A stretch of 64,000 bases of DNA from Candidatus Bathyarchaeota archaeon (GCA_004376295.1 SOJZ01000041.1:46041-110040); one strand, 5' to 3'. Shown: positions 25,793 through 34,423, numbered from the stretch's first letter. Translations and numbers: made by a program. Notes: generated by a model from the letters alone, not told the origin.

Positions 25793-26209
25793 GTGATAAA
25801 CAGACAACCAAAGATCTCAGTTCTATTTGAAGTTAAAGCATACAAAATAAGCAAGATAGTTGATTTCCTAGTCGATACAGGAGCACGCTATTCTGCAATA
25901 ACGGAAAAAGAAGCAACAATTATGGGAATCGATTCTTCTTTGCTTCCATATTCAAAGCGTGAAGCAGTGGGTTTTGGAGGGCTTTTTAGAAACAAACTGA
26001 TAAACAAACGAGTCACTCTCACCTTCAAATCCAACAAAGATGAATACAAAATTCCATGCAGTAGCTTTACAATAGTCTGCATCCCACCTAACACAACAAG
26101 CGAGGACAGAGAAAAAATGCTTCGGTACACACCTAACGTACTAGGGATGGACATCCTAAGCAAATTCAAAACATGCGTGGACAAAAATCAAGTTGAACTC
26201 ACTTTATGA
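25793..26209 (+). CDS. retropepsin-like aspartic protease
   Basis: 138 residues from a GTG with AAAGGA upstream. The single-domain aspartic protease signature is present: FLVDTGARYSAIT (catalytic DTGA), the GFGGLFRNKL flap region and the C-terminal NVLGMDILSKF, equivalent to the hydrophobic-hydrophobic-Gly motif. It would act as a dimer. There is no signal peptide, so it is cytosolic. It is encoded right after the DUF5678 gene, probably co-transcribed; DUF5678 could be substrate or inhibitor, which is speculation. Confidence 0.85.
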   Translation: MINRQPKISVLFEVKAYKISKIVDFLVDTGARYSAITEKEATIMGIDSSLLPYSKREAVGFGGLFRNKLINKRVTLTFKSNKDEYKIPCSSFTIVCIPPNTTSEDREKMLRYTPNVLGMDILSKFKTCVDKNQVELTL

Positions 26210-26276
26210 TAAAGAAAAACTACACCGCCGTTTTTACAACACCATAAACGAACACCAGAAGACACAACAGAACCCC

Positions 26277-26288
26277 ATGCATGCATGC
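26277..26288. repeat. ATGCATGCATGC motif
   Basis: A 12-bp copy between the convergent protease and small membrane protein genes. Confidence 0.85.
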
Positions 26289-26321
26289 GTGTCCGTTTTT
26301 TCGTGCACACGAAACAGTAGG

Positions 26322-26507
26322 TTAAGCGCGTGTGCCCTCCAATTTTTCAGACAAAATAATCCCGAGTGCTAAACAAATGAAAGCAACTACAAATGTTTCG
26401 TGATGGATATCTTCCACACTGAACCATGTTTGCCAATAATAGAATTGGTGTAAGGCAACGATGAACGCTAGAATGAAAAGAATAGCGACAGCAGTTTTCC
26501 TGTTCAT
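26322..26507 (-). CDS. small two-TM membrane protein
   Basis: 61 residues from the ATG at 26507, which has GGAGG 6 nt upstream; an upstream in-frame ATG lacks a ribosome binding site. Two hydrophobic helices (AVAILFILAFIVALHQFYYW and FVVAFICLALGIILSE) are separated by an acidic loop. No family recognised. It is probably a small inner-membrane protein with both ends in the cytoplasm. Confidence 0.65.
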   Translation of the reverse strand: MNRKTAVAILFILAFIVALHQFYYWQTWFSVEDIHHETFVVAFICLALGIILSEKLEGTRA

Positions 26508-26554
26508 ATTGTCCTCCGTTACTACATTGGAACTAAAAAGAGTTTTCAATCAAG

Positions 26555-26563
26555 TGCATGCAT
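26555..26563. repeat. TGCATGCAT motif
   Basis: Alternating palindrome in the divergent gap between the small membrane protein and zinc-ribbon genes. Confidence 0.8.
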
Positions 26564-26621
26564 TTGGCCTAGGGACCTAAATCTTTAGTACAACTCGATA
26601 CTATCAACTAGGTGATGAAAA

Positions 26622-26867
26622 ATGGAGAAAACATATCAATGCCCAGATTGCGGTGGAACAGAAATCGTATGGGATAGAGGACTTCGAAAAACTATGTGTC
26701 CAAAGGATAGAACTCCAGCGGATAGCTACAAAATAGCAAGCCTAGAGAGAAGCATGGATACAACGATAAAAAAGAAAACTGCAGAATCCAAGAAAACAAC
26801 TCAGAAGAAGACTGAGAAAGGGAAAACCACAACTAAGAAAGCAAAAAGAAAGAAGAAATCGAGTTAG
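26622..26867 (+). CDS. zinc-ribbon protein with Lys-rich tail
   Basis: 81 residues. The N-terminal half has CPDCGG, then VWDRGLRKTMCPKD, a TFIIB-like half zinc ribbon with only three cysteines in register. The C-terminal ~35 residues are almost all Lys, Thr and Ser (for example KKTTQKKTEKGKTTTKKAKR), a histone-tail-like nucleic-acid-binding extension. It may be a chromatin- or transcription-associated factor; unverified. A TGCATGC motif starts 1 nt after the stop. Confidence 0.75.
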   Translation: MEKTYQCPDCGGTEIVWDRGLRKTMCPKDRTPADSYKIASLERSMDTTIKKKTAESKKTTQKKTEKGKTTTKKAKRKKKSS

Positions 26868-26880
26868 TGCATGCATGCAT
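26868..26880. repeat. TGCATGCATGCAT motif
   Basis: The longest uninterrupted copy noted (13 bp), directly abutting the zinc-ribbon stop codon. Confidence 0.88.
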
Positions 26881-27063
26881 AGTCACAGCCTCTTCATGAC
26901 TTAGGATTATGCGCGCGCTGTTTAATGTCAAAACGTACACGATCTATGTTGAAACGCTTATGTATGCATTCTTCGCGCACAGTAGTCGTATAGAACAGAT
27001 CTCCATAAATCTTTATACACGACGCTGGAGCTTTGTAGATTTCACGTAAGGAGAGAGAAAAAC

Positions 27064-29046
27064 ATGAAAAGAGAAGAGAGCAGGAAAGCTATTTCAATAC
27101 TTCTGATTGCATTCATGACACTAGCAATGATTCCTCTGTTAACAACACAGGTCAGTGGAGCAACCGACGCACCTATATACGAATGTAGTGGCGCTGAACC
27201 ATCACAGGAATTGGGGTCATTCGACGAAGGGCTTGAACTTACAGCCGACACCCCCACAGGCAGTAGTTACATGCTTTATGATGATCATGGCGGTTGGTGG
27301 TGCGACGCCGAGAAAACAAAGGACAATGATGATGATGACCTGATGTGTTGGGCAGCAGCAGCGTCGAACGTTTTGGAATGGACCGGATGGGGTTTGATAT
27401 CTGGGATGTGGAACACAGACCCGATGTTCCAATACAGCCTGAACTACTGGGATGACAGAACTGGATGGATGACAAGTGCTTGGCAGTGGTGGTTTGACGG
27501 AACTTTAGCGGATGTGTCTGGTGGAGGGAACTTCGGGTCGGGATATACCTGGACAGACTATTTACATGAGGAATACGATCCTGCGCTAGCATTACAAGCC
27601 ATCGATGATTACTTGCATGCTGGATATGGCGTTGCCATAGGAATTTGGGACGGCGGCCACGTCATTACTTGTTGGGGCTTCCAATATGATGGCTATTTCG
27701 ACAAAACGACACATCCTGGGGATTACTACTTAGGCGTGTGGGTAACTGACTCTGACGACGACAAAGGGTGGACGGGACCTGCCGTCGACGCGCCAAACAG
27801 TCTAAGGTACCTCCCAGTAGGCTGGAATGGCACTCATTGGAACCTAGTAGAGGGCTATGGAGGCTGGCACATTAGTGGTGTTGGTGCGTTCGAGCCCTTC
27901 CCCGACAGTAACCGACCGGTTGCAGACGCAGGTGATCTATACACGGGCCATGAAGGCTCGCCCATAACCTTCGATGGCTCCAGTTCCAGCGACGCCGACG
28001 GTGATTCTCTACAGTACTGTTGGGACTTTGACAACGATGGTATCTGGGATACCAGCTGGTCAACAAGTCCCACAGCTAATCACACATGGTATGATGACCA
28101 TACTGGAATCGTTGGATTACAGGTGTATGATGGTCACTTGTTGGACGTAGACTTTGCGACTGTTGTGGTGAGCAACGTGGCACCGAGCGTGGACGCTGGA
28201 TCGGATCAAACAGTTGATGAGGGTGACACAGTCAGCTTCTCCGGCAGCTTCACGGATCCTGGAACCTTGGATACTCACACCATAGAGTGGGATTTTGGCG
28301 ATGCAACAATTGTACCTGGAACACTGACTCCTACACATGCCTATGGCGACAATGGAGTTTACACAGTTACTCTGACAGTAACAGACGATGATGGCGGAGT
28401 AGGAACAGACACTCTAACGATTACAGTAAACAATGTGGCACCAACCGCAATTGTTTCCATGAACCAAACAAATTCACAATTCATACTACCAATCGTTCAT
28501 ACACTAACATTCAATGGAAGCTTCACTGATCCAGGATGGTTAGATACTCATACAGCTACGTGGGATTTCGGCGATGCAACAATTGTACCTGGAACTGTCA
28601 CGGAAGAGAACATTGAACCAGATGCTACAGGAACAACAACAGCAGATCACGTATATTCTGAACCTGGAACCTACACGGTAACTTTAACCATAACAGATGA
28701 TGATGGCGGCGTTGGAACCGATACAATACAGGTTATAGTAGTAGGGGCTCAAGAAGCCGCACAAATCACCAACGATTATATCCAATCCTTGTCAGACAGC
28801 GCATTCAAAGGCAACCCAAACCAACGAAAGAAAACCTTCAACAACATGTTCTCTGCCATCGATGCTATGCTAGATAACGAGGAATATAAAGGAGCTATAC
28901 AACATCTGCGAAACAACATACAGGAAAAGACTGACGATTCTGTCGGCGGAAATCCAAAGAACGATTGGATAATAGATTCAACAGCACAACAAGAAATCTG
29001 CATGAAAATCGACGACATAACAGCTTACCTTGAAACATTCCTATAG
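27064..29046 (+). CDS. secreted IdeS-like cysteine protease with PKD domains
   Basis: 660 residues. A signal peptide (about 1-33) is followed by a papain-like domain: Cys95 in DLMCWAAAASNVLEW and His199 in DGGHVITCWGF, spaced as in IdeS/Mac-type peptidases, with an acidic VTDSDDD segment downstream. Three PKD domains follow (about 285-372, 374-461, 465-560), two with near-identical IEWDFGDA/ATWDFGDA strands. A C-terminal helical domain (NPNQRKKTFNNMFSAID) resembles tails of other archaeal surface proteins. TATA CTTTATAC (27010) and AAGGAGAG support the start. Likely an extracellular protein degrader. Confidence 0.85.
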   Translation: MKREESRKAISILLIAFMTLAMIPLLTTQVSGATDAPIYECSGAEPSQELGSFDEGLELTADTPTGSSYMLYDDHGGWWCDAEKTKDNDDDDLMCWAAAASNVLEWTGWGLISGMWNTDPMFQYSLNYWDDRTGWMTSAWQWWFDGTLADVSGGGNFGSGYTWTDYLHEEYDPALALQAIDDYLHAGYGVAIGIWDGGHVITCWGFQYDGYFDKTTHPGDYYLGVWVTDSDDDKGWTGPAVDAPNSLRYLPVGWNGTHWNLVEGYGGWHISGVGAFEPFPDSNRPVADAGDLYTGHEGSPITFDGSSSSDADGDSLQYCWDFDNDGIWDTSWSTSPTANHTWYDDHTGIVGLQVYDGHLLDVDFATVVVSNVAPSVDAGSDQTVDEGDTVSFSGSFTDPGTLDTHTIEWDFGDATIVPGTLTPTHAYGDNGVYTVTLTVTDDDGGVGTDTLTITVNNVAPTAIVSMNQTNSQFILPIVHTLTFNGSFTDPGWLDTHTATWDFGDATIVPGTVTEENIEPDATGTTTADHVYSEPGTYTVTLTITDDDGGVGTDTIQVIVVGAQEAAQITNDYIQSLSDSAFKGNPNQRKKTFNNMFSAIDAMLDNEEYKGAIQHLRNNIQEKTDDSVGGNPKNDWIIDSTAQQEICMKIDDITAYLETFL

Positions 29047-29097
29047 AGAAACTCTGCGTTTCCCAAGCTGTATCTCCAGCACATCCCCTTTCTTTCT

Positions 29098-29108
29098 ATG
29101 CATGCATG
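29098..29108. repeat. ATGCATGCATG motif
   Basis: It lies between the convergent protease/PKD and GyrI-like regulator genes. Confidence 0.8.
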
Positions 29109-29171
29109 TACACGTGCTCGCTTAGTTCAGAAAAAAAGGGAAGGTTGTAGAGACTTTGCCGATTCTTTCTC

Positions 29172-30044
29172 TTATTCTTCGATTGGGCAGTACAAGTCTA
29201 AGACCAGTTCTTCTTCTGATGCGCTTGGATCATGAGCCTTCTCCAGACACTGATGCCTGCCATACTTGTACTTGCTTGATTTAACCCAGCCCACAATCTT
29301 CTTCCAAGACTCAAGATAACCTTCTTTCTGGAAGAATTCTGATTCTATCTCTTCTTTCAACTTGCACGTCGTGACTGCGTACAGTCCACCTTCAAACTCC
29401 TTAACCTCGACCTCTCCCTTAGGCTCGATGTCGGGTTCTACACGGATCCAGAACTCGTAGCCGTATTCCTTTCGGCCGGGTGAGGGATTCGGATTGTTGA
29501 AGCCAAATACAGGATGTTTCTCAAGGTCTTCAAGCAGACCTTTAGGCTCAGCCCACGTACGCATCTTCTCCCAAGCATCATGCTCAGGTGTCGTGCTGAT
29601 CACATTGGCACTAGCCACACGCATCGGTTCAAGCCTCACAATTTTCACTTCAAACTCTTTCATTCTAGGTTCCTTCCTCTTCGTATGTACCTTCTGGATG
29701 TAGTCTGCATGCCTTGCTGCCTCAAGCTCTCGTCGCCTTCTGGAACCCGCATAGGCAGTGCCGACTGCCTTCACAAACTCTGCGCCATCGATGCTCAGCT
29801 CATAGAGACCTTTACCTATCCGCTTCAATATACCTGCCTTCAAGAGAATCCCTAGATGGTGGGCCAAAGCTGTTTTACCAAGACCCGTCACTCTCTGAAG
29901 CACACTGAAAGTCTGTGGTCCCCTGAGCAGCGATGTCAGCATTGCAAACCTTTTGTTGTTTGCTAGGGCTCCTAAGACGAATGCTATGTCTCCACTGGAT
30001 TCACTCAGAGTATTCCAGACTCGGTCATCATTCGCGCCACTCAT
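29172..30044 (-). CDS. ArsR-type HTH regulator with GyrI-like effector domain
   Basis: 290 residues from the ATG at 30044. An upstream ATG at 30080 lies only ~10 nt from the TATA box (TTAATATA, 30086-30093), so it should not be in the transcript. The N-terminal winged HTH (RFAMLTSLLRGPQTFSVLQR, then GLGKTALAHHLGILLKAGIL) resembles ArsR proteins. The C-terminal ~150 residues are a GyrI/AraC effector-binding fold (VKIVRLEPMRVASANVI and YEFWIRVEPDIEP) that binds small hydrophobic ligands. Likely a ligand-responsive regulator; target unknown. Confidence 0.8.
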   Translation of the reverse strand: MSGANDDRVWNTLSESSGDIAFVLGALANNKRFAMLTSLLRGPQTFSVLQRVTGLGKTALAHHLGILLKAGILKRIGKGLYELSIDGAEFVKAVGTAYAGSRRRRELEAARHADYIQKVHTKRKEPRMKEFEVKIVRLEPMRVASANVISTTPEHDAWEKMRTWAEPKGLLEDLEKHPVFGFNNPNPSPGRKEYGYEFWIRVEPDIEPKGEVEVKEFEGGLYAVTTCKLKEEIESEFFQKEGYLESWKKIVGWVKSSKYKYGRHQCLEKAHDPSASEEELVLDLYCPIEE

Positions 30045-30181
30045 GAATAGACTCACATCCAGACCCCACCTAGGTAGCATGACTCTATATTAAACGTTTC
30101 GCTTCTCGCTGAATGATAGTACTAAAATCACTGAACAAGCATGTAGGAAAAAATGAAACGTGCCGAAAAGCTGCTTTGACT

Positions 30182-31135
30182 TCACGGTTTTCGATCACCC
30201 AAACGGTCTGGTTTCTCACGGGATTTTGCCAATGACTTTAGATATCTGTCAAGATCTCTCCTTGTTATCACCCAATTTCTGCCCTGTTTAAACGCACCCA
30301 AAGCCCCTTTTCTAGCAAGCAAACTGAGATATTCTTGAGAATAAGGCGTAATTTTGCTGGCTTCAGCAAGAGTAAGTATCTCAGGTTCCTCTAAAGCATC
30401 AAGATACATATCCAAAGCCCTTTCCACACACCGAGCTACAAAGTTTACGAAAGCTGAAGCATCTCTCAAATCTGCTTCCATAAGCGTCTTCAAATACTTA
30501 GCACGGTCTCGCTTCGGCACAATAGCGATAAAAGGATACCCAGTTTTCAATAGTATTGCATTCATTAACAACCTCGCTGTTCTGCCATTACCTTCCGTGA
30601 ACGGGTGTATTTGAACAAAACCATGATGGAAAACTGCAGCTAATTCTATCGGCGTATATTCATCAGGGTTTTCTCTTAGCCATTTTAGAAGCTCATTCAT
30701 TCTAAGTCTAACTTCTGAGCTCGGTGGCGGCGTAAAGACAGCACCAGTTATCCTCACTCCCGTAGTCCGATATCGCCCAGCATCTTCAGCAATGTTTAAC
30801 ATAACCAACCTATGAATACGAAGCACGGCATCCTCGTCTATTTCACTTCTTGCAACAACAAGATTCTCGACGAATTTTATCGCTTCTGGATGATTTTTCG
30901 CCTCCAGAATTTCCGCAATACTCTTTCCACCAACTGTAATTCCTTCTTCGATAACAAGCCTTGTTTCCCGCAACGTCAAGGTATTTCCTTCGATAGCATT
31001 GGAGTTGTATGTATATTCAATCGCCATCTGTTCTTTCAGCCTCATCGCAAGTGTAGGCAGAAGAGGCCTCAAACTGTCCAGCCTCTTCTTCTTATCAAGC
31101 ACTCTCTTATGGATCCGTTTGTTAATCAACGCCAT
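30182..31135 (-). CDS. fic: Fic-domain AMP transferase with intrinsic inhibitory motif
   Basis: 317 residues. The catalytic loop HPFTEGNGRTAR matches HxFx(D/E)GNGRxxR with all residues present. An N-terminal TYNSNAIEGN carries the (S/T)xxxE(G/N) inhibitory motif, so this is a class II, self-inhibited Fic. C-terminal LTLAEASKITPYSQEYLSLL plus NWVITRRDLDRYL is an excisionase/MerR-like DNA-binding HTH, suggesting autoregulation. No separate antitoxin gene is seen. The promoter carries four TATCCGATA-type repeats around its TATA box. It probably AMPylates cellular proteins. Confidence 0.93.
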   Translation of the reverse strand: MALINKRIHKRVLDKKKRLDSLRPLLPTLAMRLKEQMAIEYTYNSNAIEGNTLTLRETRLVIEEGITVGGKSIAEILEAKNHPEAIKFVENLVVARSEIDEDAVLRIHRLVMLNIAEDAGRYRTTGVRITGAVFTPPPSSEVRLRMNELLKWLRENPDEYTPIELAAVFHHGFVQIHPFTEGNGRTARLLMNAILLKTGYPFIAIVPKRDRAKYLKTLMEADLRDASAFVNFVARCVERALDMYLDALEEPEILTLAEASKITPYSQEYLSLLARKGALGAFKQGRNWVITRRDLDRYLKSLAKSREKPDRLGDRKP

Positions 31136-31161
31136 TGGTTACCCCTACACGCATAAACGAC

Positions 31162-31228
31162 TATCCGATATAAAAACATATCCGATAAGTCTATTTTCGG
31201 GCTACCCGATACCAATACATATCCGATA
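31162..31228 (-). promoter_or_regulatory. fic promoter with four TATCCGATA-type repeats
   Basis: TATCCGATA occurs at 31162-31170, 31179-31187 and 31220-31228, with a one-mismatch copy (TACCCGATA) at 31203-31211. They form two pairs, each spaced 17 bp. The minus-strand TATA box (TTTTTATATC, 31168-31177) lies within the first pair, so a repressor binding these sites would block transcription. The HTH tail of Fic itself is a candidate ligand. Confidence 0.75.
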
Positions 31229-31359
31229 ACACGCGTCCCACCCCTTCAAAGAAATGATGAAAAAAACCGGGTCACCAGAATAGGAGTGGGCAAACGAGCT
31301 TACTACTCTCTCACAGCTCGGGGAGACGCCACAATAAAGAGATGTAAAAAATCAGGTAG

Positions 31360-31368
31360 CATGCATGT
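31360..31368. repeat. GCATGCATG motif
   Basis: Copy in the gap between the divergent fic promoter and the 3' end of the MFS gene. I see nothing else in 31229-31422. Confidence 0.75.
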
Positions 31369-31422
31369 ATCTGAAAATCATAACCTATGTGAATCTACCT
31401 CGTTCAAGGTCTGCGTCTCATC

Positions 31423-32703
31423 TTAAGCATGTTGTCTTTTCACTTTTATCAAGAAAAGTATGGTTCCTGCCAATACTATAGCTGATGATATAACAAAAGT
31501 GTTTACGTACGCTGCATGTCTGGGCATCCCCAAAATTTCTGTCTGCACATCAGCAAGAGGACCACCGATCAGTAATCCTGCAGGTCCCCATGCTAGGGAC
31601 ATTATGGCGTTGTACACGCTGAAGAGGCGTCCTCTGTGGGTGCTGGGAATGATATCTCCCGCCAGAGCAAACCCAACCGTTTGGACCATCCAAGAAGCCA
31701 CACCACTCAAACCATAGACCAAAGCCATAGACGCGACGTTTGGCACAACACCGTAGAGAAGGGGAATTCCAGCAGCCATCGCAAAGCCGTACAGCAAGAC
31801 CTTCGCTTTTCCAATCTTATCAGCCAATCTACCTGACAAAATGCTCGCTACCATCCCTCCAACAGTCCACATTGTCAGAATCAAGCTCAATTCAGGATCG
31901 CTTGCGTTCAATCCTTCTGGAAGCCTAAGAAATATTAAGAAGACCTGATTGATCGAAGTTGCACCCAAAACCACAACCGCCAAAGATGCAAAAAACCATC
32001 GATATGATTGCCTTTTGTTTCCAACCACTTCCTGAGCAACTTCTATTCTTGGTTTGATTTTGGAAGAAATTGGTTTTCTGAATCTTGAAGTGACTAGCAT
32101 TACGACGGAGCCCGCAAACAGCATAATCGATGCAACGTAGAAGATCGATCCTCCACTGAAACCCGCGCCGTTGTTGTAGAGAAAGCCTGCAGCTCCAATT
32201 CCGAACAGTCGCCCAGTTGAGCCAATGAAATTCAGCACCCCAATCGTGCTCCCACGAACATCCGGAGTGGTGACGTCAGTCAACAAGGCTGCCCAACCCA
32301 CATCAGACATCGACCAAAAAAATTCGAGTGCGGAAAGCCCGAAGATCAAAGCCAAACCAGCGGAAAAGTTGTTTGCGGCACCTAACAAGTATTTGTGTAC
32401 GTAGAAGATCCCAATATAGAAGAAACCAGCGAGTGATTCGCCAACAATCACGAGTTCTATTCTTGATTTATACTTGTCTGAAACTCTTCCCCAGATAAGA
32501 TTCTGTCCCAGTGTCGAGGCAACCATGTTGAACGTTCCGAGCAAGGCTGTAAGCGTCAATGTTCCCATCAAGCTGTAAAGGTAAATGTACATGAAAGAAT
32601 AGAAGATGCCCCAACGAACAAACCTTAGAATCTGAAATGTACTAAGGCTGAGAAACATGCTTCGGCTGATAGCACCTAAGCGGAAGTGTTCCAAACGTCT
32701 CAC
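31423..32703 (-). CDS. MFS transporter
   Basis: 426 residues with about 12 membrane segments. Signatures: LIWGRVSDKYKSR after TM2, SGRLADKIGKAKV after TM8 and an acidic TM4/5 region (DVGWAALLTDVTTPDVRGS) common in archaeal MFS proteins of the multidrug/sugar type. The C-terminus ends VKRQHA. Substrate unknown. It is distantly similar to the 7979-9262 transporter in layout, but not a recent duplicate. Divergent from the AsnC-like regulator, 270 nt away. Confidence 0.9.
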   Translation of the reverse strand: MRRLEHFRLGAISRSMFLSLSTFQILRFVRWGIFYSFMYIYLYSLMGTLTLTALLGTFNMVASTLGQNLIWGRVSDKYKSRIELVIVGESLAGFFYIGIFYVHKYLLGAANNFSAGLALIFGLSALEFFWSMSDVGWAALLTDVTTPDVRGSTIGVLNFIGSTGRLFGIGAAGFLYNNGAGFSGGSIFYVASIMLFAGSVVMLVTSRFRKPISSKIKPRIEVAQEVVGNKRQSYRWFFASLAVVVLGATSINQVFLIFLRLPEGLNASDPELSLILTMWTVGGMVASILSGRLADKIGKAKVLLYGFAMAAGIPLLYGVVPNVASMALVYGLSGVASWMVQTVGFALAGDIIPSTHRGRLFSVYNAIMSLAWGPAGLLIGGPLADVQTEILGMPRHAAYVNTFVISSAIVLAGTILFLIKVKRQHA

Positions 32704-32734
32704 TTAGCAATCTAAACTAAACTGAGCTATAAAT

Positions 32735-32745
32735 CATGCATGCAT
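32735..32745. repeat. CATGCATGCAT motif
   Basis: Copy 32 nt upstream of the MFS start, in the divergent gap to the AsnC-type regulator. Confidence 0.8.
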
Positions 32746-32973
32746 AAGTGGTTTAACATAGATCGTTTACTTTTTAACATTAAAGAACGTAAATATCGCG
32801 TAAAACTCCAAAAATCGGGGAGCATATGTTAAAGCAAATGTTAAGACTTTCGGTATTTTCTACGCTCTAAATGCTAAAACTTTTCGAAATAGGAAAAGAA
32901 CGAGTTCTCCCCGCATACATGCAATTTCGTAAACCTTAAAAACTGAAGCAGAAGATGTAATTGATGATGTGAT

Positions 32974-33480
32974 ATGACGAAACTAAAAGATATTGACTTC
33001 AAGATCCTCTTTGGGTTGATGAAAAACTCTAAAATAAGTGACAGGAAACTGGCTGAAATCATTGGAGTCTCTCAGCCCACAGTCACAAGAAGGAGAGCAC
33101 GCTTAGAAAAAGAAGCATTCGACGGTTATACTCTTGTTCCAAAATGGGGAAAATTGGGATATGAGATACTTGCATTCACGTTTGTCAAAACGAAGCAGAC
33201 TCTTGGATTAAAAGAGAAGTATAAAGCTGCCCACGAGAGGGGAACAAAATGGCTGATGAACCATGCCAATGTCATTATGAGTGGTGGATGTAGAGGAATG
33301 GGCATGAATGGCTTCATGATTTCGGTTCACAAGAATTACTCAGACTTTGACAGCTTCATGGCTGAGCATAAACGAGAGTTGGGGGATACGTTTACTGATG
33401 TTCATACGGTTCTTGTGAATCTTGGTGGAAGTCAGATTCTGAAGCCCTTACATTTCAAATACTTGGCAGAAGGAAAATAA
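32974..33480 (+). CDS. Lrp/AsnC-type HTH regulator
   Basis: 168 residues. The N-terminal HTH (KDIDFKILFGLMKNSKISDR, then KLAEIIGVSQPTVTRRRARL) is a textbook AsnC DNA-binding domain. The C-terminal half (GYEILAFTFVKTKQ ... VIMSGGCRGMGMNGFMISV) resembles a divergent RAM/AsnC ligand-binding domain. A Gly/Met-rich loop (SGGCRGMGMNG) contains a Cys. It is divergent from the MFS gene and may regulate it; inference. Confidence 0.85.
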   Translation: MTKLKDIDFKILFGLMKNSKISDRKLAEIIGVSQPTVTRRRARLEKEAFDGYTLVPKWGKLGYEILAFTFVKTKQTLGLKEKYKAAHERGTKWLMNHANVIMSGGCRGMGMNGFMISVHKNYSDFDSFMAEHKRELGDTFTDVHTVLVNLGGSQILKPLHFKYLAEGK

Positions 33481-33518
33481 CCCTCCAGATGGGAAAGAAC
33501 GGACTAAAATAACAAAAT

Positions 33519-33527
33519 TGCATGCAT
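33519..33527. repeat. TGCATGCAT motif
   Basis: Copy 39 nt after the AsnC regulator stop. Confidence 0.8.
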
Positions 33528-33583
33528 TAAGATTTGTTATACACATCTTTTATGTTCATGTTGAAAGAATGTAAAATTCCTTA

Positions 33584-33593
33584 ATGCATGCAT
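33584..33593. repeat. ATGCATGCAT motif
   Basis: Second copy in the same gap, 65 nt from the first. Confidence 0.8.
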
Positions 33594-33706
33594 AGCGCTT
33601 GGATTGTTTGCGAGTGCGTTTGTGCATATTGACTTGGAATGTTTAGTTGTAATTCATAAATCAGATTTTTGCCAAAATCTCTCTAAAAGACTGGAGAAGA
33701 AAATCA

Positions 33707-34186
33707 GTGCCGGCTGTTCCAAAAAGTTGCATTAAGAAATATCGACGTTTCAGTCAAAAACTGGCAAATCCAAATGTCCTTGCTGAGTTAAGGAACCTTT
33801 TCGAAAGAGAATACTCTCTACCTGAGTTATTAGAATGGCTTCACCGCAAAGTAAAATGGAGCAAGGGCAACATAAAACGACATAACGACCCAATGAAAAT
33901 TTTGGCATATGGAAAGGGAAAATGTGGAGAATTCAGTATCTTATTCACAGCTCTCTGCCTAGCCCACAACTATCGCGCAAGGCTAATTCTTGACATGTCC
34001 GATCACGTTTGGACAGAGGTATGGAACGAAAAGGAGAGAAGATGGGTTCATGTGGATCCATCAGAGAAAAGAATAGATGATCCAGAAATGTACGAAAGAG
34101 ACTGGAAGAAGAACCTAAAGAAAATATATGCTTTTGAGAATGGCGCCATGGAAAATGTAACACGGAGATACAAGCTGGGCATGTAG
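33707..34186 (+). CDS. transglutaminase-like cysteine protease / PNGase-type protein
   Basis: 159 residues from a GTG. The catalytic triad is in order: Cys in GKGKCGEFSILFTALCLA, His in MSDHVWTEVWNEKE and Asp in RWVHVDPSEKRID. This pattern is that of the transglutaminase-like superfamily, closest in style to the peptide:N-glycanase/XPC branch. There is no signal peptide. Substrate not predictable: deglycosylation or proteolysis of cytosolic proteins are options. It is followed closely by an MFS gene remnant. Confidence 0.8.
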   Translation: MPAVPKSCIKKYRRFSQKLANPNVLAELRNLFEREYSLPELLEWLHRKVKWSKGNIKRHNDPMKILAYGKGKCGEFSILFTALCLAHNYRARLILDMSDHVWTEVWNEKERRWVHVDPSEKRIDDPEMYERDWKKNLKKIYAFENGAMENVTRRYKLGM

Positions 34187-34212
34187 CGAGTAGAGGACTA
34201 TAGGCGAAAACA

Positions 34213-34345
34213 ATGAAAAACACGGTTTCCACTGAAAGTAAGCAAAATCGGCAGGCAACAGGATTCTATCGAGGGAATATCGCCGTTATCGCAAGTAGCA
34301 GTGCAACTAGGAGCTTTGGAACAGGGATAATAAACACTTATGTTT
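34213..34345 (+). pseudogene. N-terminal fragment of an MFS transporter
   Basis: The frame from the ATG at 34213 reads ATGFYRGNIAVIASSSATRS, then FGTGIINTYVS, the characteristic first transmembrane segment of an MFS protein. It ends at 34345, where a CATGCATGCA motif begins; beyond it the reading frame (QNEREQRKRLGN) no longer resembles a transporter. The rest of the gene is absent, so this is a truncation whose break coincides with the motif. Confidence 0.55.
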
Positions 34346-34355
34346 CATGCATGCA
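34346..34355. repeat. CATGCATGCA motif
   Basis: Copy exactly at the point where the MFS fragment loses homology-like sequence. Confidence 0.8.
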
Positions 34356-34423
34356 GAATGAAAGAGAGCAGAGGAAACGCTTGGGAAATCTGCAGAAAGG
34401 TTTTAGGAACTTGTAAGAACGGG

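Noticed and set aside
30045..30080. ATG at 30080 as start of the GyrI-like regulator
   Set aside because: It lies only about 10 nt from the TATA box, so it should be upstream of the transcription start.
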